DNA of 64,000 bases from Thiomonas delicata (GTDB taxonomy: Bacteria > Pseudomonadota > Gammaproteobacteria > Burkholderiales > Burkholderiaceae_C). The stretch covers positions 1,228,852-1,292,851 of the forward strand of contig NZ_LT592170.1 of the NCBI RefSeq assembly GCF_900088825.1. Reading direction: 5' to 3'. The position numbers were made by a program, and so were the translations under genes. Below are positions 9,493 through 18,677 of the stretch, piece by piece; positions within the stretch are counted from its first letter, which is position 1, and each line of letters opens with the position of its first letter. Below the pieces are notes generated by a model. It made no database searches. It was not told the DNA's origin and worked only from the letters and a program-made list of their open reading frames with translations.

Positions 9493-10828
9493 AGTCTCCA
9501 CCCCACAGGGGATGGCGGGGCCACTGCGCCGCGAGTCGCAGTACGTCTTCAACTACGGCCGCGGCGTCGATCCCTCCTGCGAGATTTCTCTGACCATGCC
9601 GCTGCGTGCGCAGAGCTATGCCGGGAACGTGTTGCCGCCCATTTTCACGATGAACCGGCCCGAAGGCTGGCTGGCGCAGGAACTCGTGCGCCGCATGGCC
9701 AGGCACGGCCCGATGGACGATATGCGCCTGCTGGCCATCACCGGTGAGCATCAGATCGGCAGGCTGAACTTCAAAGAGCCCGGCCAGCCTGACAGCAGGC
9801 GCCTGGCCCGGATCGGGCTGCGCGAGATTCTGTCCGCCGGATCGTCTGCGGAAATCTTCGCCTTTCTGGTCGATCAATACATCGATTCCGGGATTTCCGG
9901 TGTCCAGCCCAAGATCATGGCTCCCGATGCCGACCGACTGCCGCTCCCGGCCGACCGAACGACCGCCAGCGTGGTCGATCTGATCGTCAAGTCAGGCGGC
10001 GCGCAATATCCCGATCTGGCCGTCAACGAATTTCTCTGCATGAGCGCTGCGCGTCACGCCGGCCTGACTGTCCCGGACTTCTGGTTGTCCAACGACCGTC
10101 AGCTCTTCGTCATGAAGCGCTTTGACATCACACCAGAGGGCAGCCGACTGGGTTTTGAGGACATGGCCGTGCTCATGGGCAAGTCAGCCGACCCCTATGG
10201 CCGCTACAAATACGAGGGCAGTTACGAGAACATCGCCCGCGCGCTGCATCTGTATTGCGCCGCCGAGACGCCCCCGTCCCTGGGTCGGCTGTTCGAGAGC
10301 GTGGCCCTGTCCATGATGGTGCGCAACGGCGATGCGCACCTCAAGAACTTCGGCGTGCTGTATGACCATCCGCACGCCCTGCAGCCGCCCCGGCTTGCGC
10401 CCGTCTACGACGTGGTGACGACCACGGCCTACAGCTACGCCGATACCCGCACTGGAAGAGAACTGACCGACCGCACCCTGGCGCTCAAACTCGCAGGGTC
10501 GAAGTCCTACCCCTCCCGCGAGGAACTGATGAATTTCGGGCGGGTGAGTTGCAACGTCAGTCGCCCTGGTGAAGTCGTCGAGCGCATCGCCGAGGGCATG
10601 ACGCGGGCGCTTCAAGAGCACGGCGAGCTGCTGTCCCGCCCCATGCGGGACCTCATTCACCGGGAGTGGGATGCAGGAAGGATGAGCTACGCGCCCATCG
10701 TGTCCAGGACGGCGCAGTCCCTCTCCCCAATCGAGAGTGGAACCCAAGCAGCACCCGCCGATGACAGTGGTACGAAGGCGCAACCCGCCCACCGCCGAAG
10801 GAGCACGCGCCGCGACCTGAACCGCTGA
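9470..10828 (+). CDS. hipA: HipA-family serine/threonine kinase toxin
   Basis: A 452-residue HipA-like kinase. Visible motifs are SGISGVQPKIM (nucleotide-loop region), LFVMKRFD (the ATP lysine) and the catalytic MVRNGDAHLKNFGVLYD (RNxDxHxKN pattern). E. coli HipA phosphorylates glutamyl-tRNA synthetase to stop growth. The target here is unknown. The start at 9470 overlaps hipB by 23 bases and has AGGAG ten bases upstream. The last 60 residues (after about 395) are a Ser/Thr/Arg-rich tail not typical of the family core. The catalytic motifs are complete, so the toxin looks functional. Confidence 0.9.
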   Translation: MMKIKELEVSTPQGMAGPLRRESQYVFNYGRGVDPSCEISLTMPLRAQSYAGNVLPPIFTMNRPEGWLAQELVRRMARHGPMDDMRLLAITGEHQIGRLNFKEPGQPDSRRLARIGLREILSAGSSAEIFAFLVDQYIDSGISGVQPKIMAPDADRLPLPADRTTASVVDLIVKSGGAQYPDLAVNEFLCMSAARHAGLTVPDFWLSNDRQLFVMKRFDITPEGSRLGFEDMAVLMGKSADPYGRYKYEGSYENIARALHLYCAAETPPSLGRLFESVALSMMVRNGDAHLKNFGVLYDHPHALQPPRLAPVYDVVTTTAYSYADTRTGRELTDRTLALKLAGSKSYPSREELMNFGRVSCNVSRPGEVVERIAEGMTRALQEHGELLSRPMRDLIHREWDAGRMSYAPIVSRTAQSLSPIESGTQAAPADDSGTKAQPAHRRRSTRRDLNR

Positions 10829-10835
10829 GCTTCCC

Positions 10836-10891
10836 GGCCCCACCCCGCAGAGTCAGGGCAATCACCGCGCGCATCCGCGCGGCAGGAGCCC
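10836..10891 (+). repeat. Conserved intercistronic motif, copy 3, with hairpin
   Basis: The motif core CCCCACCCCGCAGAGTC + AGGGC ends at 10859 and begins eight bases after the hipA stop. A GC hairpin follows (CCGCGCG 10865-10871, loop CATC, CGCGCGG 10876-10882). The outer bases GGGC and GCCC can also pair around it, which would place the AGGAG ribosome-binding site of traF in the structure. Confidence 0.75.
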
Positions 10892-10894
10892 TGA

Positions 10895-11476
10895 ATGAGC
10901 ATCCCCTACGCCATCGAACAGGCGATCACCCGCCAGCGCATGCCGCGTTGGAATCGCCTGCTCATTCCCATCGCGGCGCTGGCCGCGACCGCCCTGACCA
11001 TCAACGTCCTGTGGTGGTGCGGCTGGCGGGTCAACTGGACTGAGAGCGAGCCGCTTGGCCTCTACCGCCTGCTGCCCGTCACGGCAGACTCGCGCATCGT
11101 CCGCGGCGAACGCGCCGAGTTCTGTCCTCCCACCACCGTGACGCCGCAGGCCTTTCCCTTCTACATGAAGGGCGACTGTCCTGGCGGCGGCATGCCAATG
11201 TTCAAGCAGATCGTCGGTCTGCCCGGCGACCGCATCACCGTCACCCCACAGGCCGTGACCATCGACGGCAAGGCGCTTGCCCACAGCGGCCAGCTTCCCG
11301 GATCGCCGAGCTATCCATGGGTACATCTCCCGTACCAGCGCGGCACATTCACCCTCGGCCCCGATCAGTTCTGGGTGTATGGCAGCGGCGCGCGCCCCGC
11401 GCTGGCCGCGCAGAGCTTCGACAGCCGCTACTGGGGGCCGATCACCCGGCAAGACATCCGTCGCATCACCCGCTGA
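10895..11476 (+). CDS. traF: Conjugative-transfer signal peptidase TraF (S26)
   Basis: A 193-residue S26-family serine peptidase. One N-terminal membrane segment (about residues 24-42) is followed by the catalytic serine in SEPLGLYRLL and the catalytic lysine region FKQIVGLPGDRI, then DQFWVYGS. TraF processes and, in RP4, cyclises the TrbC pilin, whose gene follows directly. AGGAG lies six bases before the ATG. The last codons and stop are repeated nine kilobases away in front of trbF (see the 20535-20601 repeat). Confidence 0.88.
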   Translation: MSIPYAIEQAITRQRMPRWNRLLIPIAALAATALTINVLWWCGWRVNWTESEPLGLYRLLPVTADSRIVRGERAEFCPPTTVTPQAFPFYMKGDCPGGGMPMFKQIVGLPGDRITVTPQAVTIDGKALAHSGQLPGSPSYPWVHLPYQRGTFTLGPDQFWVYGSGARPALAAQSFDSRYWGPITRQDIRRITR

Positions 11477-11482
11477 GGCAGT

Positions 11483-11529
11483 TGTCCCCACCCCGCAGAG
11501 TCAGGGTAGGGCGCCAATGTCTGGCGCCC
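11483..11529 (+). repeat. Conserved intercistronic motif, copy 4, with hairpin
   Basis: The motif (11483-11507) starts six bases after the traF stop. A hairpin follows at 11509-11529: GGGCGCCA, loop ATGTC, TGGCGCCC. The trbC start codon lies 27 bases after the hairpin. Bases 11462-11528 match 20535-20601 at 64 of 67 positions by eye. Confidence 0.8.
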
Positions 11530-11556
11530 TTCCTTCCCAACCTGAAAGGTCTTCTC

Positions 11557-11910
11557 ATGAAACGTCTCAAACTGCTTTCCATCCATCACCGCCTGCGCGC
11601 CGCCGTCGTGCGCCGCCTGGTTCTGGCCTCCGCCGTATTCGCCGCCACCATGGCCGACGCCTTCGCCACCGGCGCCGGCGGCCTGCCGTGGGACAGCGCG
11701 GTCAGCACCCTGCAGAACGACCTGACCGGCCCGGTGGCCACGGCCATCAGCGTCATCGCCTTTCTGGCGGCGGGCGCCGCCCTGGTGTTCGGCGAAGAAC
11801 TCGGCGGCATCGCCAAGAAAGCGCTGTATGTGGTGCTCGGCGTGGCGTTCATCGTCCTGGGCAACAAATTCCTCCAGGTGCTCGGACTGACCGGCGCCCT
11901 GGTGTTCTGA
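11557..11910 (+). CDS. trbC: TrbC/VirB2-type conjugative pilin
   Basis: A 117-residue pilin precursor. A long basic N-region and signal peptide end near ATMADAFATGAGG. The mature part has two hydrophobic helices (GPVATAISVIAFLAAGAALVF and KALYVVLGVAFIVLGNKFL) as in VirB2/TrbC. It would form the conjugative pilus after processing by the neighbouring TraF. GAAAGG precedes the ATG at 11557. It is the first gene of a tightly packed operon. Confidence 0.88.
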   Translation: MKRLKLLSIHHRLRAAVVRRLVLASAVFAATMADAFATGAGGLPWDSAVSTLQNDLTGPVATAISVIAFLAAGAALVFGEELGGIAKKALYVVLGVAFIVLGNKFLQVLGLTGALVF

Positions 11911-11912
11911 AC

Positions 11913-12107
11913 ATGATGCACCTCGCCCTCTCACAGGCCGGGCAAGGCGGGGAGGCGACTCCCCGCCCCGCGCTGCCCGAAGTCCTGATCGCCGTCGTGC
12001 AGGCTCTGGTCGAGCAGGGCTGGGAGTTGCCGCAGATCGTGGCGGCGCTGCGCCACACGGCCGACCTCACCGAATTCACTGACCGCGTGACCGGAGTTCC
12101 GCAATGA
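11913..12107 (+). CDS. Small hypothetical protein between trbC and trbD
   Basis: A 64-residue peptide (or 63 from the second ATG at 11916) beginning two bases after the trbC stop. Its stop overlaps the trbD start as ATGA. The C-terminal half, VLIAVVQALVEQGWELPQIVAALRHTADLTEFTDRV, looks like an amphipathic helical bundle and not a membrane protein. No function is known to me. The tight packing on both sides supports it as a real gene. Confidence 0.6.
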   Translation: MMHLALSQAGQGGEATPRPALPEVLIAVVQALVEQGWELPQIVAALRHTADLTEFTDRVTGVPQ

Positions 12108-12403
12108 ACGACACCCAAACCCCCATCCATGATTCGCTCAACCGTCCCATCCTGATGATGGGCGGCGAACGCCAACTGGTGCTGCTGCTGGCCATCGTGG
12201 CCGGCATTTTCATCTTCTCGCTGGCCAAGCTCTGGGCCGCCCTCGTCGGCGTCACGCTGTGGATGGTCGGCCAGTGGGCGCTGTCGCGCGCCGCGGCCTA
12301 CGACCCCATCCTGTCCAAAACCGGCGGCCGACTGCTCAAATATCGCCGCTACTACCCCGCGCAGGCCAGCCCCTTCGCCAAGGATCGGGAGGTGCGGTCA
12401 TGA
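12104..12403 (+). CDS. trbD: TrbD/VirB3 inner-membrane protein
   Basis: A 99-residue protein with the TrbD layout: a polar N-terminus containing HDSLNRPILMMGGERQL, two adjacent membrane segments (about residues 26-65) and a basic tail with LLKYRRYYPAQ. VirB3 proteins pair with the VirB4 ATPase at the inner membrane. Start and stop overlap both neighbours by ATGA, so the operon is translationally coupled. Confidence 0.87.
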   Translation: MNDTQTPIHDSLNRPILMMGGERQLVLLLAIVAGIFIFSLAKLWAALVGVTLWMVGQWALSRAAAYDPILSKTGGRLLKYRRYYPAQASPFAKDREVRS

Positions 12404-14850
12404 TGGCGCTCAAGGAGTTCCGCTCGGCCGCCTACGGCCTGCCCGACCTGCTGCCCTGGGCGGCGCTGGTGGACAACGGCATCGTGCTGACCAAGGGCGG
12501 GGGCCTGATGGCCGCCTGGGCCTATCACGGCCCCGATCTGGACTCTTCCACCCAGGAAGAACTCGGCGCCATGTCCGCCCGCGTCAACGCCGCCCTCAAA
12601 CTGGGCGATGGGTGGGTGCTGCACTGCGACGCCGTGCGCGCCCCCGCGCCGGGCTACGCCCCGCCCGGAGCTTTCCCCGACCGCACCACGCGGCTGATCG
12701 ACGACACCCGCCGCCACAGCCACGAACGCAGCTTCGTCGGCTACCGCAGCCGCTTCATCCTCACTGTCACCTGGTTCCCCATGCCCGACGCCGCGAGCAA
12801 GACGGCCGATCTGTTCGTCGAGGGACGCGTCAAGGCCACGGCCCACCGCAATCTGGAGCGCTTCAAGGAACAGATCCGGGAACTGGAATCCCGCCTCTCC
12901 ACCCTGCTGGACATCCATCGCCTCAAAGACCGCATCGATCTGCGCACCGGCGCCATCGACAGCCCCCTCCTCGCGCACCTGGAACAGTGCATCAGCCTGT
13001 TGCCGGATCGCCGTCCCTTCCGCATGGCGCAGGCGCCGATGTATCTGGACGCCGTGCTCGGGCAGCACGACTTCACCACCGGCTTCATCCCCCGCATCGG
13101 CCGGCGCAGTATCTCCTGCATCGCCCTGACCAGCCTGCCGCCGGAGAGCTTCCCCGGCATCCTGGACATGCTCTCGCGCCTGCCCGTGTCTTACCGCTGG
13201 AGCAGCCGCTTCATCTACCTCGATCCGGGGCAGGCCGAGAAGACGCTGAATAAATACCGCAGCAAGTGGGCGCAAAAGCGCAAGAGCATGATGAACCTGC
13301 TGCGCGAGAACGCCGGCGGCCAGGCCACCCACATCAACGCCGACGCCGACCGCATGGCCAGCGACGCCGTGCAGGCGCTGGCCGAAGCGTCCAGCGGCAT
13401 GGTGCTGTTCGGCTACTACACCAGCGTGCTGCTGCTCTCGCACGAAGACCCGGAAATCCTCGACGAGTCCACCCGCGAGATGGTCAAGCTCACCCTCAAC
13501 CGCGGCTTCGGCGCCCGCGTGGAGGACGTGAACGCGGTCGAGGCCTATCTGGGCACGCTGCCGGGCAACACCGCCGCCAATGTGCGCCGCCCCATCCTCC
13601 ACACCCTCAACCTGGCCCACCTGCTGCCGCTGACCGCCGTCTGGGCCGGGCCGGAGCGCAACCCCTGTCCGTTCTATCCCCCGAACAGCCCTCCGCTGCT
13701 GCAGGCCAAGACCGACGGCGGCACGCCCTTCACCCTCAGCCTGCACGCGGGCGATCTGGGCCACGCCGCCATCCTCGGCCCGACCGGCGCCGGAAAGAGC
13801 ACCCTGCTCGCCCTCGTGGCGGCGCAGCAGTTCCGTTATCCCGGTGCGCAGGTCTTCGCCTTCGACAAGGGCTACTCCATGCTGCCGCTGTGCTGGGCGG
13901 CGGGCGGCGAGCACTACGACATCGCCGGCGAGCAGGGTGATCTGGCGTTCTGCCCGCTTGGCCGGGTGGATGAACCGAACGAGCGCGTCTGGGCCGCCGA
14001 ATGGCTGGAGCAGTTGTGCGAGCTGCAGGGCGTCAGGATGCTGCCCCACCACCGCCAGGAGCTGTTCCGCGCGATCACCCAGCTCGGCGCCTCGACCGAG
14101 AACATGGCACAGCGCACCCTGACCAACTTTCTCGTGCTGCTGCAGGATCAGAGTCTGCGCGAAGCCCTGCAGGCCTACACCCTGCGCGGCATGGCCGGTC
14201 ACCTGCTCGACGCCGAAACCGACAGCCTGGGGCAGGACGTGTTCCAGGTCTTCGAGATGGAACACCTGATGAACAAGGGCGACAAGCTCGTGCTGCCCGT
14301 GCTGACCTATCTGTTCCACCGCATCGAGCAGCGCTTCAAGGGCCAGCCCACGCTCTTGATCCTCGATGAAGCCTGGATCATGCTCAGCCATCCCGCCTTC
14401 AAGGCCAAGATCCGGGAGTGGCTCAAAGTGCTGCGCAAGGCCAACGTCGCCGTGGTGTTCGCCACCCAATCGCTGACCGACTTGACCCGCTCGGGCATCG
14501 CCGACGTGATTTTCGAATCCTGCCCGACCAAGATCTTTCTGCCCAACCCCGAGGCCGAGACCGAGAACATCCGGCCGCTATACGAGGCCGTCGGCCTTAA
14601 CGCCCGGCAAATCAAGATTCTGGCCTTCGCCACCCCGAAGCGCCAGTACTACGTCATGCACCCCGACGGGCGCCGCCTGTTCGACCTCGGCCTGACCGGC
14701 CCCGAACTGGCCTTCGTCGGGGCCAGCGGCAAAACCGACATCGCGCGCATCCGTGAACTGCGCGACACCCTTGGCCATGCGTGGCCCGCCCAGTGGCTGC
14801 GCGAACGCGGCCAGTTTGAGGCCGCACAACTGTGGGAGAGTTACCAATGA
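12400..14850 (+). CDS. trbE: TrbE/VirB4 secretion ATPase
   Basis: An 816-residue VirB4-type ATPase that powers pilus assembly and transfer. It starts at an ATG overlapping the trbD stop. The N-terminal half carries the CagE/TrbE domain. The Walker A loop is GPTGAGKSTLLAL near residue 460 and Walker B is LLILDEAWIMLSHP near residue 650, followed by VVFATQSLTDL. The length is normal and no key motif is missing. The downstream gene starts at the overlapping ATG 14847. Confidence 0.93.
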   Translation: MMALKEFRSAAYGLPDLLPWAALVDNGIVLTKGGGLMAAWAYHGPDLDSSTQEELGAMSARVNAALKLGDGWVLHCDAVRAPAPGYAPPGAFPDRTTRLIDDTRRHSHERSFVGYRSRFILTVTWFPMPDAASKTADLFVEGRVKATAHRNLERFKEQIRELESRLSTLLDIHRLKDRIDLRTGAIDSPLLAHLEQCISLLPDRRPFRMAQAPMYLDAVLGQHDFTTGFIPRIGRRSISCIALTSLPPESFPGILDMLSRLPVSYRWSSRFIYLDPGQAEKTLNKYRSKWAQKRKSMMNLLRENAGGQATHINADADRMASDAVQALAEASSGMVLFGYYTSVLLLSHEDPEILDESTREMVKLTLNRGFGARVEDVNAVEAYLGTLPGNTAANVRRPILHTLNLAHLLPLTAVWAGPERNPCPFYPPNSPPLLQAKTDGGTPFTLSLHAGDLGHAAILGPTGAGKSTLLALVAAQQFRYPGAQVFAFDKGYSMLPLCWAAGGEHYDIAGEQGDLAFCPLGRVDEPNERVWAAEWLEQLCELQGVRMLPHHRQELFRAITQLGASTENMAQRTLTNFLVLLQDQSLREALQAYTLRGMAGHLLDAETDSLGQDVFQVFEMEHLMNKGDKLVLPVLTYLFHRIEQRFKGQPTLLILDEAWIMLSHPAFKAKIREWLKVLRKANVAVVFATQSLTDLTRSGIADVIFESCPTKIFLPNPEAETENIRPLYEAVGLNARQIKILAFATPKRQYYVMHPDGRRLFDLGLTGPELAFVGASGKTDIARIRELRDTLGHAWPAQWLRERGQFEAAQLWESYQ

Positions 14851-16225
14851 GAGCTTTCAAACCCGTCTTCCTCGCCGTCGCGCTCGCCACGGCAGCCACC
14901 TGCCATGCGCAGACGTATCCAGCGCCCGAGCCATCGCCCGATCCTTCGGCACAGCAAAGCCTGAGCGCAGCCGTAAACGCCAACGGCAACGCGACCTACG
15001 ACGCTGGCATGGCGTACTACAACCAGCAGGCCTACCAGGCCGCGGCCAACACCGCGCAGGACATCTCCAATCAGGATGCGCAATATGCGGGTAGTGGCGG
15101 TTTCTGGTACGGCGACGCCTGGCAGCAGGCCGCCGATCAGGCCCAGACCGTCGCCAACGACAACCAGACGCAGGCCGACGACCAGATTCCGGTCCAGAAC
15201 CAGAACGAGGCGACCCAGGCAAGCAGCCTGAACGCGGCGCAGAATGCCGCGCAGCCCACGGCGCAAGCTAACAGCACGGCGGCGCAGTCCGCCGCGCAGC
15301 ATGGCGCGAGCCAGTCATTCGCGGACATCGGCCAGCAAACCAGCGTGCAGCAAGGCCAGCCCACGGTGACGAACCACACCGGCGAATACCTGATCGCCGG
15401 GGCGGCGACGCAGGCGGCGATGAACGGCCTTTCCGTGAGCGGGTATAGCGCCAACATCGCGGCTTACCAGGCGGCTCAGAACGCCGCAGCGTGCTCGGGA
15501 TGGAATGCAGGCTGCGCCGCGTTCTGGTGGGCCGTCAACGCGACGGAGCAGGCCCATGCCAATGCGGCCTACGCCGCCAACGTCGCCGCCGCACCCGTGC
15601 TCGGCACGGCCCTCAATGTGGCCGCCGCCGCCTCGGCGCTGAACAGCGCCAAAGGCACGCTGAGCCAGATCAGCAGCATGACCGGGGTGGCGCAAGGGCA
15701 GACAGCAGGATCGACGAACGCTCAACAGGCCTTGGCGCAAACCACCGCACAGACCGGCGTGCAGCAGGGGCAATCCGCCACAGCCGCCAGCACGGACACG
15801 GGCTACACGTCCGCCGCTGCGCCCAGCAGAACGCCCTGGGCGCAGCGGCCCAGCAGAACCAGAACGCCGCCGTCACTGCGGCGCAGGCCGGGTTGGCCGG
15901 ACTGAGCGCCGAGTATTCGCGCAACGCCGCCAACCAGATCGCCGGTTACGACAACGCACAGGCGCAGTCCACCGGCGACCCCGACTGGTCATCCGCCGCC
16001 CAGATCGCGCAGAACGAGGTTGATCAGCAGCAGGGCATCTACACCTATCAGCAGAACATCCAGAACCAGGCTATCGCCACCGGCAACACCACAGCCGCCC
16101 AGGCGAATGCCCTGTCACCCGGCATCGCCAACACCCTGAACACCGCAGCGCAAGGCGCGGCAAGGAATCAGGCCAACACCACCCTGCAAAACATCGGCAG
16201 CCAGACCGGCGTGCCTCAGCAGTAA
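14847..16225 (+). pseudogene. Secreted Ala/Gln/Asn-rich protein gene with a frameshift
   Basis: Starts at an ATG overlapping the trbE stop and encodes a clear signal peptide (PVFLAVALATAATCHAQTY). The mature protein is very rich in Ala, Gln and Asn. The initial frame ends at 15905 with an out-of-character Arg/Pro tail after about 15825. The same Ala/Gln/Asn character (AQQNALGAAAQQNQNAAV onward) resumes in another frame and runs to the stop at 16225. One missing base near 15826-15832, at GCTGCGCCCAG, explains this. The sum would be about 459 residues. It sits where systems carry accessory VirB5-like or entry-exclusion genes. A sequencing error is possible. Confidence 0.65.
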
Positions 16226-16246
16226 TCCATTCGGAAAGGAATGACC

Positions 16247-16948
16247 ATGAACATGAACAAGACCCGCATCGCCGCCGTCACCCTCCTCGCGGCGCTCGCC
16301 AGCGCACCAGCGCATGCCACTGGCATGATCGCCGGGGCCACGTTTCCCGAACAGATCGTGCAGGAACTGACCCTGGTCGAGCAATACGCGACCCAGGCGC
16401 AGCAGCTACAGGCGCAGTTCCAGCAGGTTTTCAATCAGGCCGTGAACATGCAGAACATCCCGGCTCAGCTCTGGCCGAATATCAGCAGCCAGCTCAGCAG
16501 TCTGGTCAGCCTGGTCGGCAACGCCAAAGGACTCTCGTATGCCGCCGCGAACACGGTATCGGCCGTGCAGTCGCAGTTCGGCGCCCCCAACACCGTGTTG
16601 AGCAACTACAACGCCAGCCTGCAGGCGTGGACGAGCAATCTGGATAGCCAGATCGCTGACGTGCTCAAGCAGTATGGCTTGAATGCGTCCAACTTCCAGA
16701 CCACCCAGTCGGCCCTGGCGGCCATCCAGGCGCAGAGTCAGTCGGCAGATGGCCGCAAAGCCGTCATGCAGGCCGGCAACCAGATCGCCGGGATGATGGT
16801 CAACCAGATGCAAGGCTTGCAGTCCGACATTCAGGCCGGCAATCAGGCCATGTTGAACTACATGGCCATGCAGGCGCATACGCAGGTGAACCAGTCCAAC
16901 AGCGTGACGCCCATCCTGACGGCGCCCACCGGGCCCGGTGCATTCTGA
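16247..16948 (+). CDS. trbJ: TrbJ/VirB5-type conjugative transfer protein
   Basis: A 233-residue periplasmic protein with a signal peptide (IAAVTLLAALASAPAHA) followed by helical sequence, EQIVQELTLVEQYATQAQQL, and a second Gln-rich helical half. VirB5/TrbJ proteins are minor pilus components at the pilus tip. The ATG at 16247 is preferred over 16241 because AGGA ends six bases upstream of it. The next gene follows after six bases. Confidence 0.85.
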   Translation: MNMNKTRIAAVTLLAALASAPAHATGMIAGATFPEQIVQELTLVEQYATQAQQLQAQFQQVFNQAVNMQNIPAQLWPNISSQLSSLVSLVGNAKGLSYAAANTVSAVQSQFGAPNTVLSNYNASLQAWTSNLDSQIADVLKQYGLNASNFQTTQSALAAIQAQSQSADGRKAVMQAGNQIAGMMVNQMQGLQSDIQAGNQAMLNYMAMQAHTQVNQSNSVTPILTAPTGPGAF

Positions 16949-16954
16949 GGAGCG

Positions 16955-18676
16955 ATGATGCGAACCGTCACCGCCGCAACGTCGCGCCATGCCCTCATGA
17001 GAAAACGCAGGGCCGCCCCAAGTTTTCTCATCCCCCTTGGGGGGGCTGACGCGAACGCGGCAGGTCTGGGGGCCCTCCCAACCCGCACGCAATGGGCCGT
17101 CGCTGCGGGGTTGATGCTCTTGCTTGCGGTGGCGGCCACCGCCCACGCCGCCCCGGCGCCCACCCTGACGGGCGGCCCAGGGGGGCAGGGCTACCTCGAC
17201 ACCATCAGCTCCCAGTTTCAAGCCGCGACCACCGGCTGGATGACCACGGCTCAGGGCTATGCCTTCAAGATTTTTACGGCGCTGGCCGCCATGGATCTGT
17301 CCTGGTGGGGGATCAAGCAGGTGCTCAAGAAGAACGATCTGGCCGATTTCATTGCCGGGGCCACGCTGAAGATCGCCTCCATCGCCTTTTTCTACACCAT
17401 CGTCAAGTACGCGCCGATGTGGATGCCGCTGATCACATCGAGCTTCATGGACATGGGGCAGGCCATCGGCGGTTCGAGCGCTGCAACAGCCTCGCCTTCT
17501 GGCGTGATGTCGATGGCCTTCTCCGTGGTGCATCAGCTCTATGAGGTCTATAACAACGCTCCGGGGGGCATTACCAACATCGGCACCAACCTGTTCCTGG
17601 CCATCATCATCGCCGTCACCTCGCTGCTGGCCCTGATCGGCTTTGGCCTGGTCGCCCTGCAACTGTTGATGACGCTGATCGAGACCTATCTGGTCGGCGG
17701 CGCTGGCCTGGTGATGCTGGGCTTCACGGGCTCCGGCCTGACCAGCAGCTTCGGCGAGAAATACATCGGCTATCTGGTCAGCGTGGGCATCAAGCTGCTG
17801 ATGATCTACGCCATCATCGGCCTCGGGCAGAACCTCATCAACAGCGAACTCGCCTACATCGCGCAATACACCGGAGGAAAGTCGCTGCCGCCCACCGATC
17901 TGCTGACGGTCGGCGTCAGCATGCTGATCTACGGGGTCATCGGCATGCAGGCGCCGGGCCTGGCGGGCAGCCTGATGAACGGGTCTCCGAATATGTCCCT
18001 GGGCAACGTCGCGGGCGGCGCTGCGGCGATCGCTGGCGGCATCGCCGCAGCGGGCGTGGCAGGGGCCGCAGGTTACGCCAGCGCCGCCAAAGGTCTCGAC
18101 AGAATGGCAGGCCTGGTCGGGGCTGGGGCGGGTGGCGGCTCAGGCGCGGGCGGCGCGATTGCCGGCGCAGAAAAACTCGCCGCCCTCGGCCAGGCCACTG
18201 GCGCAGCGGGCAAACCCGCAGGCGACATGATGGGTTCCATCGGCGGCGGCGGGAAAGGGGGCGGTGCTTCCGCGCCCGCACCGTCCTCTGGCACACCTGG
18301 TGGATCGCTGGGCGGGGTGAGCGGCGCGGGCGCCAATACCGCCCGTCTGGGCCAAGCGTCGCAGGCCATGATGGAAGGCAAGGGCATCAGCGGCCCTTCG
18401 AGCACACCGTTGCCGTCCTCTGCCCCATCCGCATCTGCGCAACCCGCACCCGCACCGAGCGTCCCGCCGAAAGGCCCGCTCGATGCGCTGGGCGCACCCT
18501 CCGGCGAGAGCGGGTCTGCCGATCTGAGCAAGGCGGCGAGCAACTCGGATCGAGAGCCGTTCGACGTGCTGAAAGACAACCTCGGCAAGGTGGCCAGCAC
18601 CAAAGACGATATTGCCCGGCATGAGGGCGGGGGCGGCAGCGGCATTCAGATCCGCCTCGGCCATGTGGAGCACTGA
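16955..18676 (+). CDS. trbL: TrbL/VirB6 polytopic membrane protein
   Basis: A 573-residue inner-membrane channel component. A hydrophobic signal-like segment (about residues 48-66, ending TAHAAPAP) is followed by the TrbL core with five or six membrane segments (about 105-340), including TNLFLAIIIAVTSLLALIGF. The last 200 residues are Gly/Ala/Ser/Pro-rich and probably unstructured. GAGGAG precedes ATG 16955/16958. The first 50 residues are odd: bases 17010-17076 look like an inserted GC-rich palindromic element also present at 32700. An internal ATG at 17114 could be the ancestral start. Confidence 0.88.
   Translation: MMRTVTAATSRHALMRKRRAAPSFLIPLGGADANAAGLGALPTRTQWAVAAGLMLLLAVAATAHAAPAPTLTGGPGGQGYLDTISSQFQAATTGWMTTAQGYAFKIFTALAAMDLSWWGIKQVLKKNDLADFIAGATLKIASIAFFYTIVKYAPMWMPLITSSFMDMGQAIGGSSAATASPSGVMSMAFSVVHQLYEVYNNAPGGITNIGTNLFLAIIIAVTSLLALIGFGLVALQLLMTLIETYLVGGAGLVMLGFTGSGLTSSFGEKYIGYLVSVGIKLLMIYAIIGLGQNLINSELAYIAQYTGGKSLPPTDLLTVGVSMLIYGVIGMQAPGLAGSLMNGSPNMSLGNVAGGAAAIAGGIAAAGVAGAAGYASAAKGLDRMAGLVGAGAGGGSGAGGAIAGAEKLAALGQATGAAGKPAGDMMGSIGGGGKGGGASAPAPSSGTPGGSLGGVSGAGANTARLGQASQAMMEGKGISGPSSTPLPSSAPSASAQPAPAPSVPPKGPLDALGAPSGESGSADLSKAASNSDREPFDVLKDNLGKVASTKDDIARHEGGGGSGIQIRLGHVEH
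17010..17076. repeat. GC-rich palindromic element inside the trbL 5' end
   Basis: The block begins GGGCCGCCCCAAGTTTTC and ends CTGGGGGCCCT, with an internal CCCCCTTGGGGG palindrome. A related block at 32700-32760 begins GGGCCACCCCAAGTTTCC and ends CCCTGGGGGC. Their shared ends and size suggest two copies of a small mobile palindromic (REP- or MITE-like) sequence. Confidence 0.5.
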
Positions 18677-18677
18677 G

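Noticed and set aside
12352-14469. A 705-residue minus-strand frame opposite trbE
   Set aside because: Shadow of trbE in GC-rich DNA; trbE shows all ATPase motifs and overlapping gene junctions.
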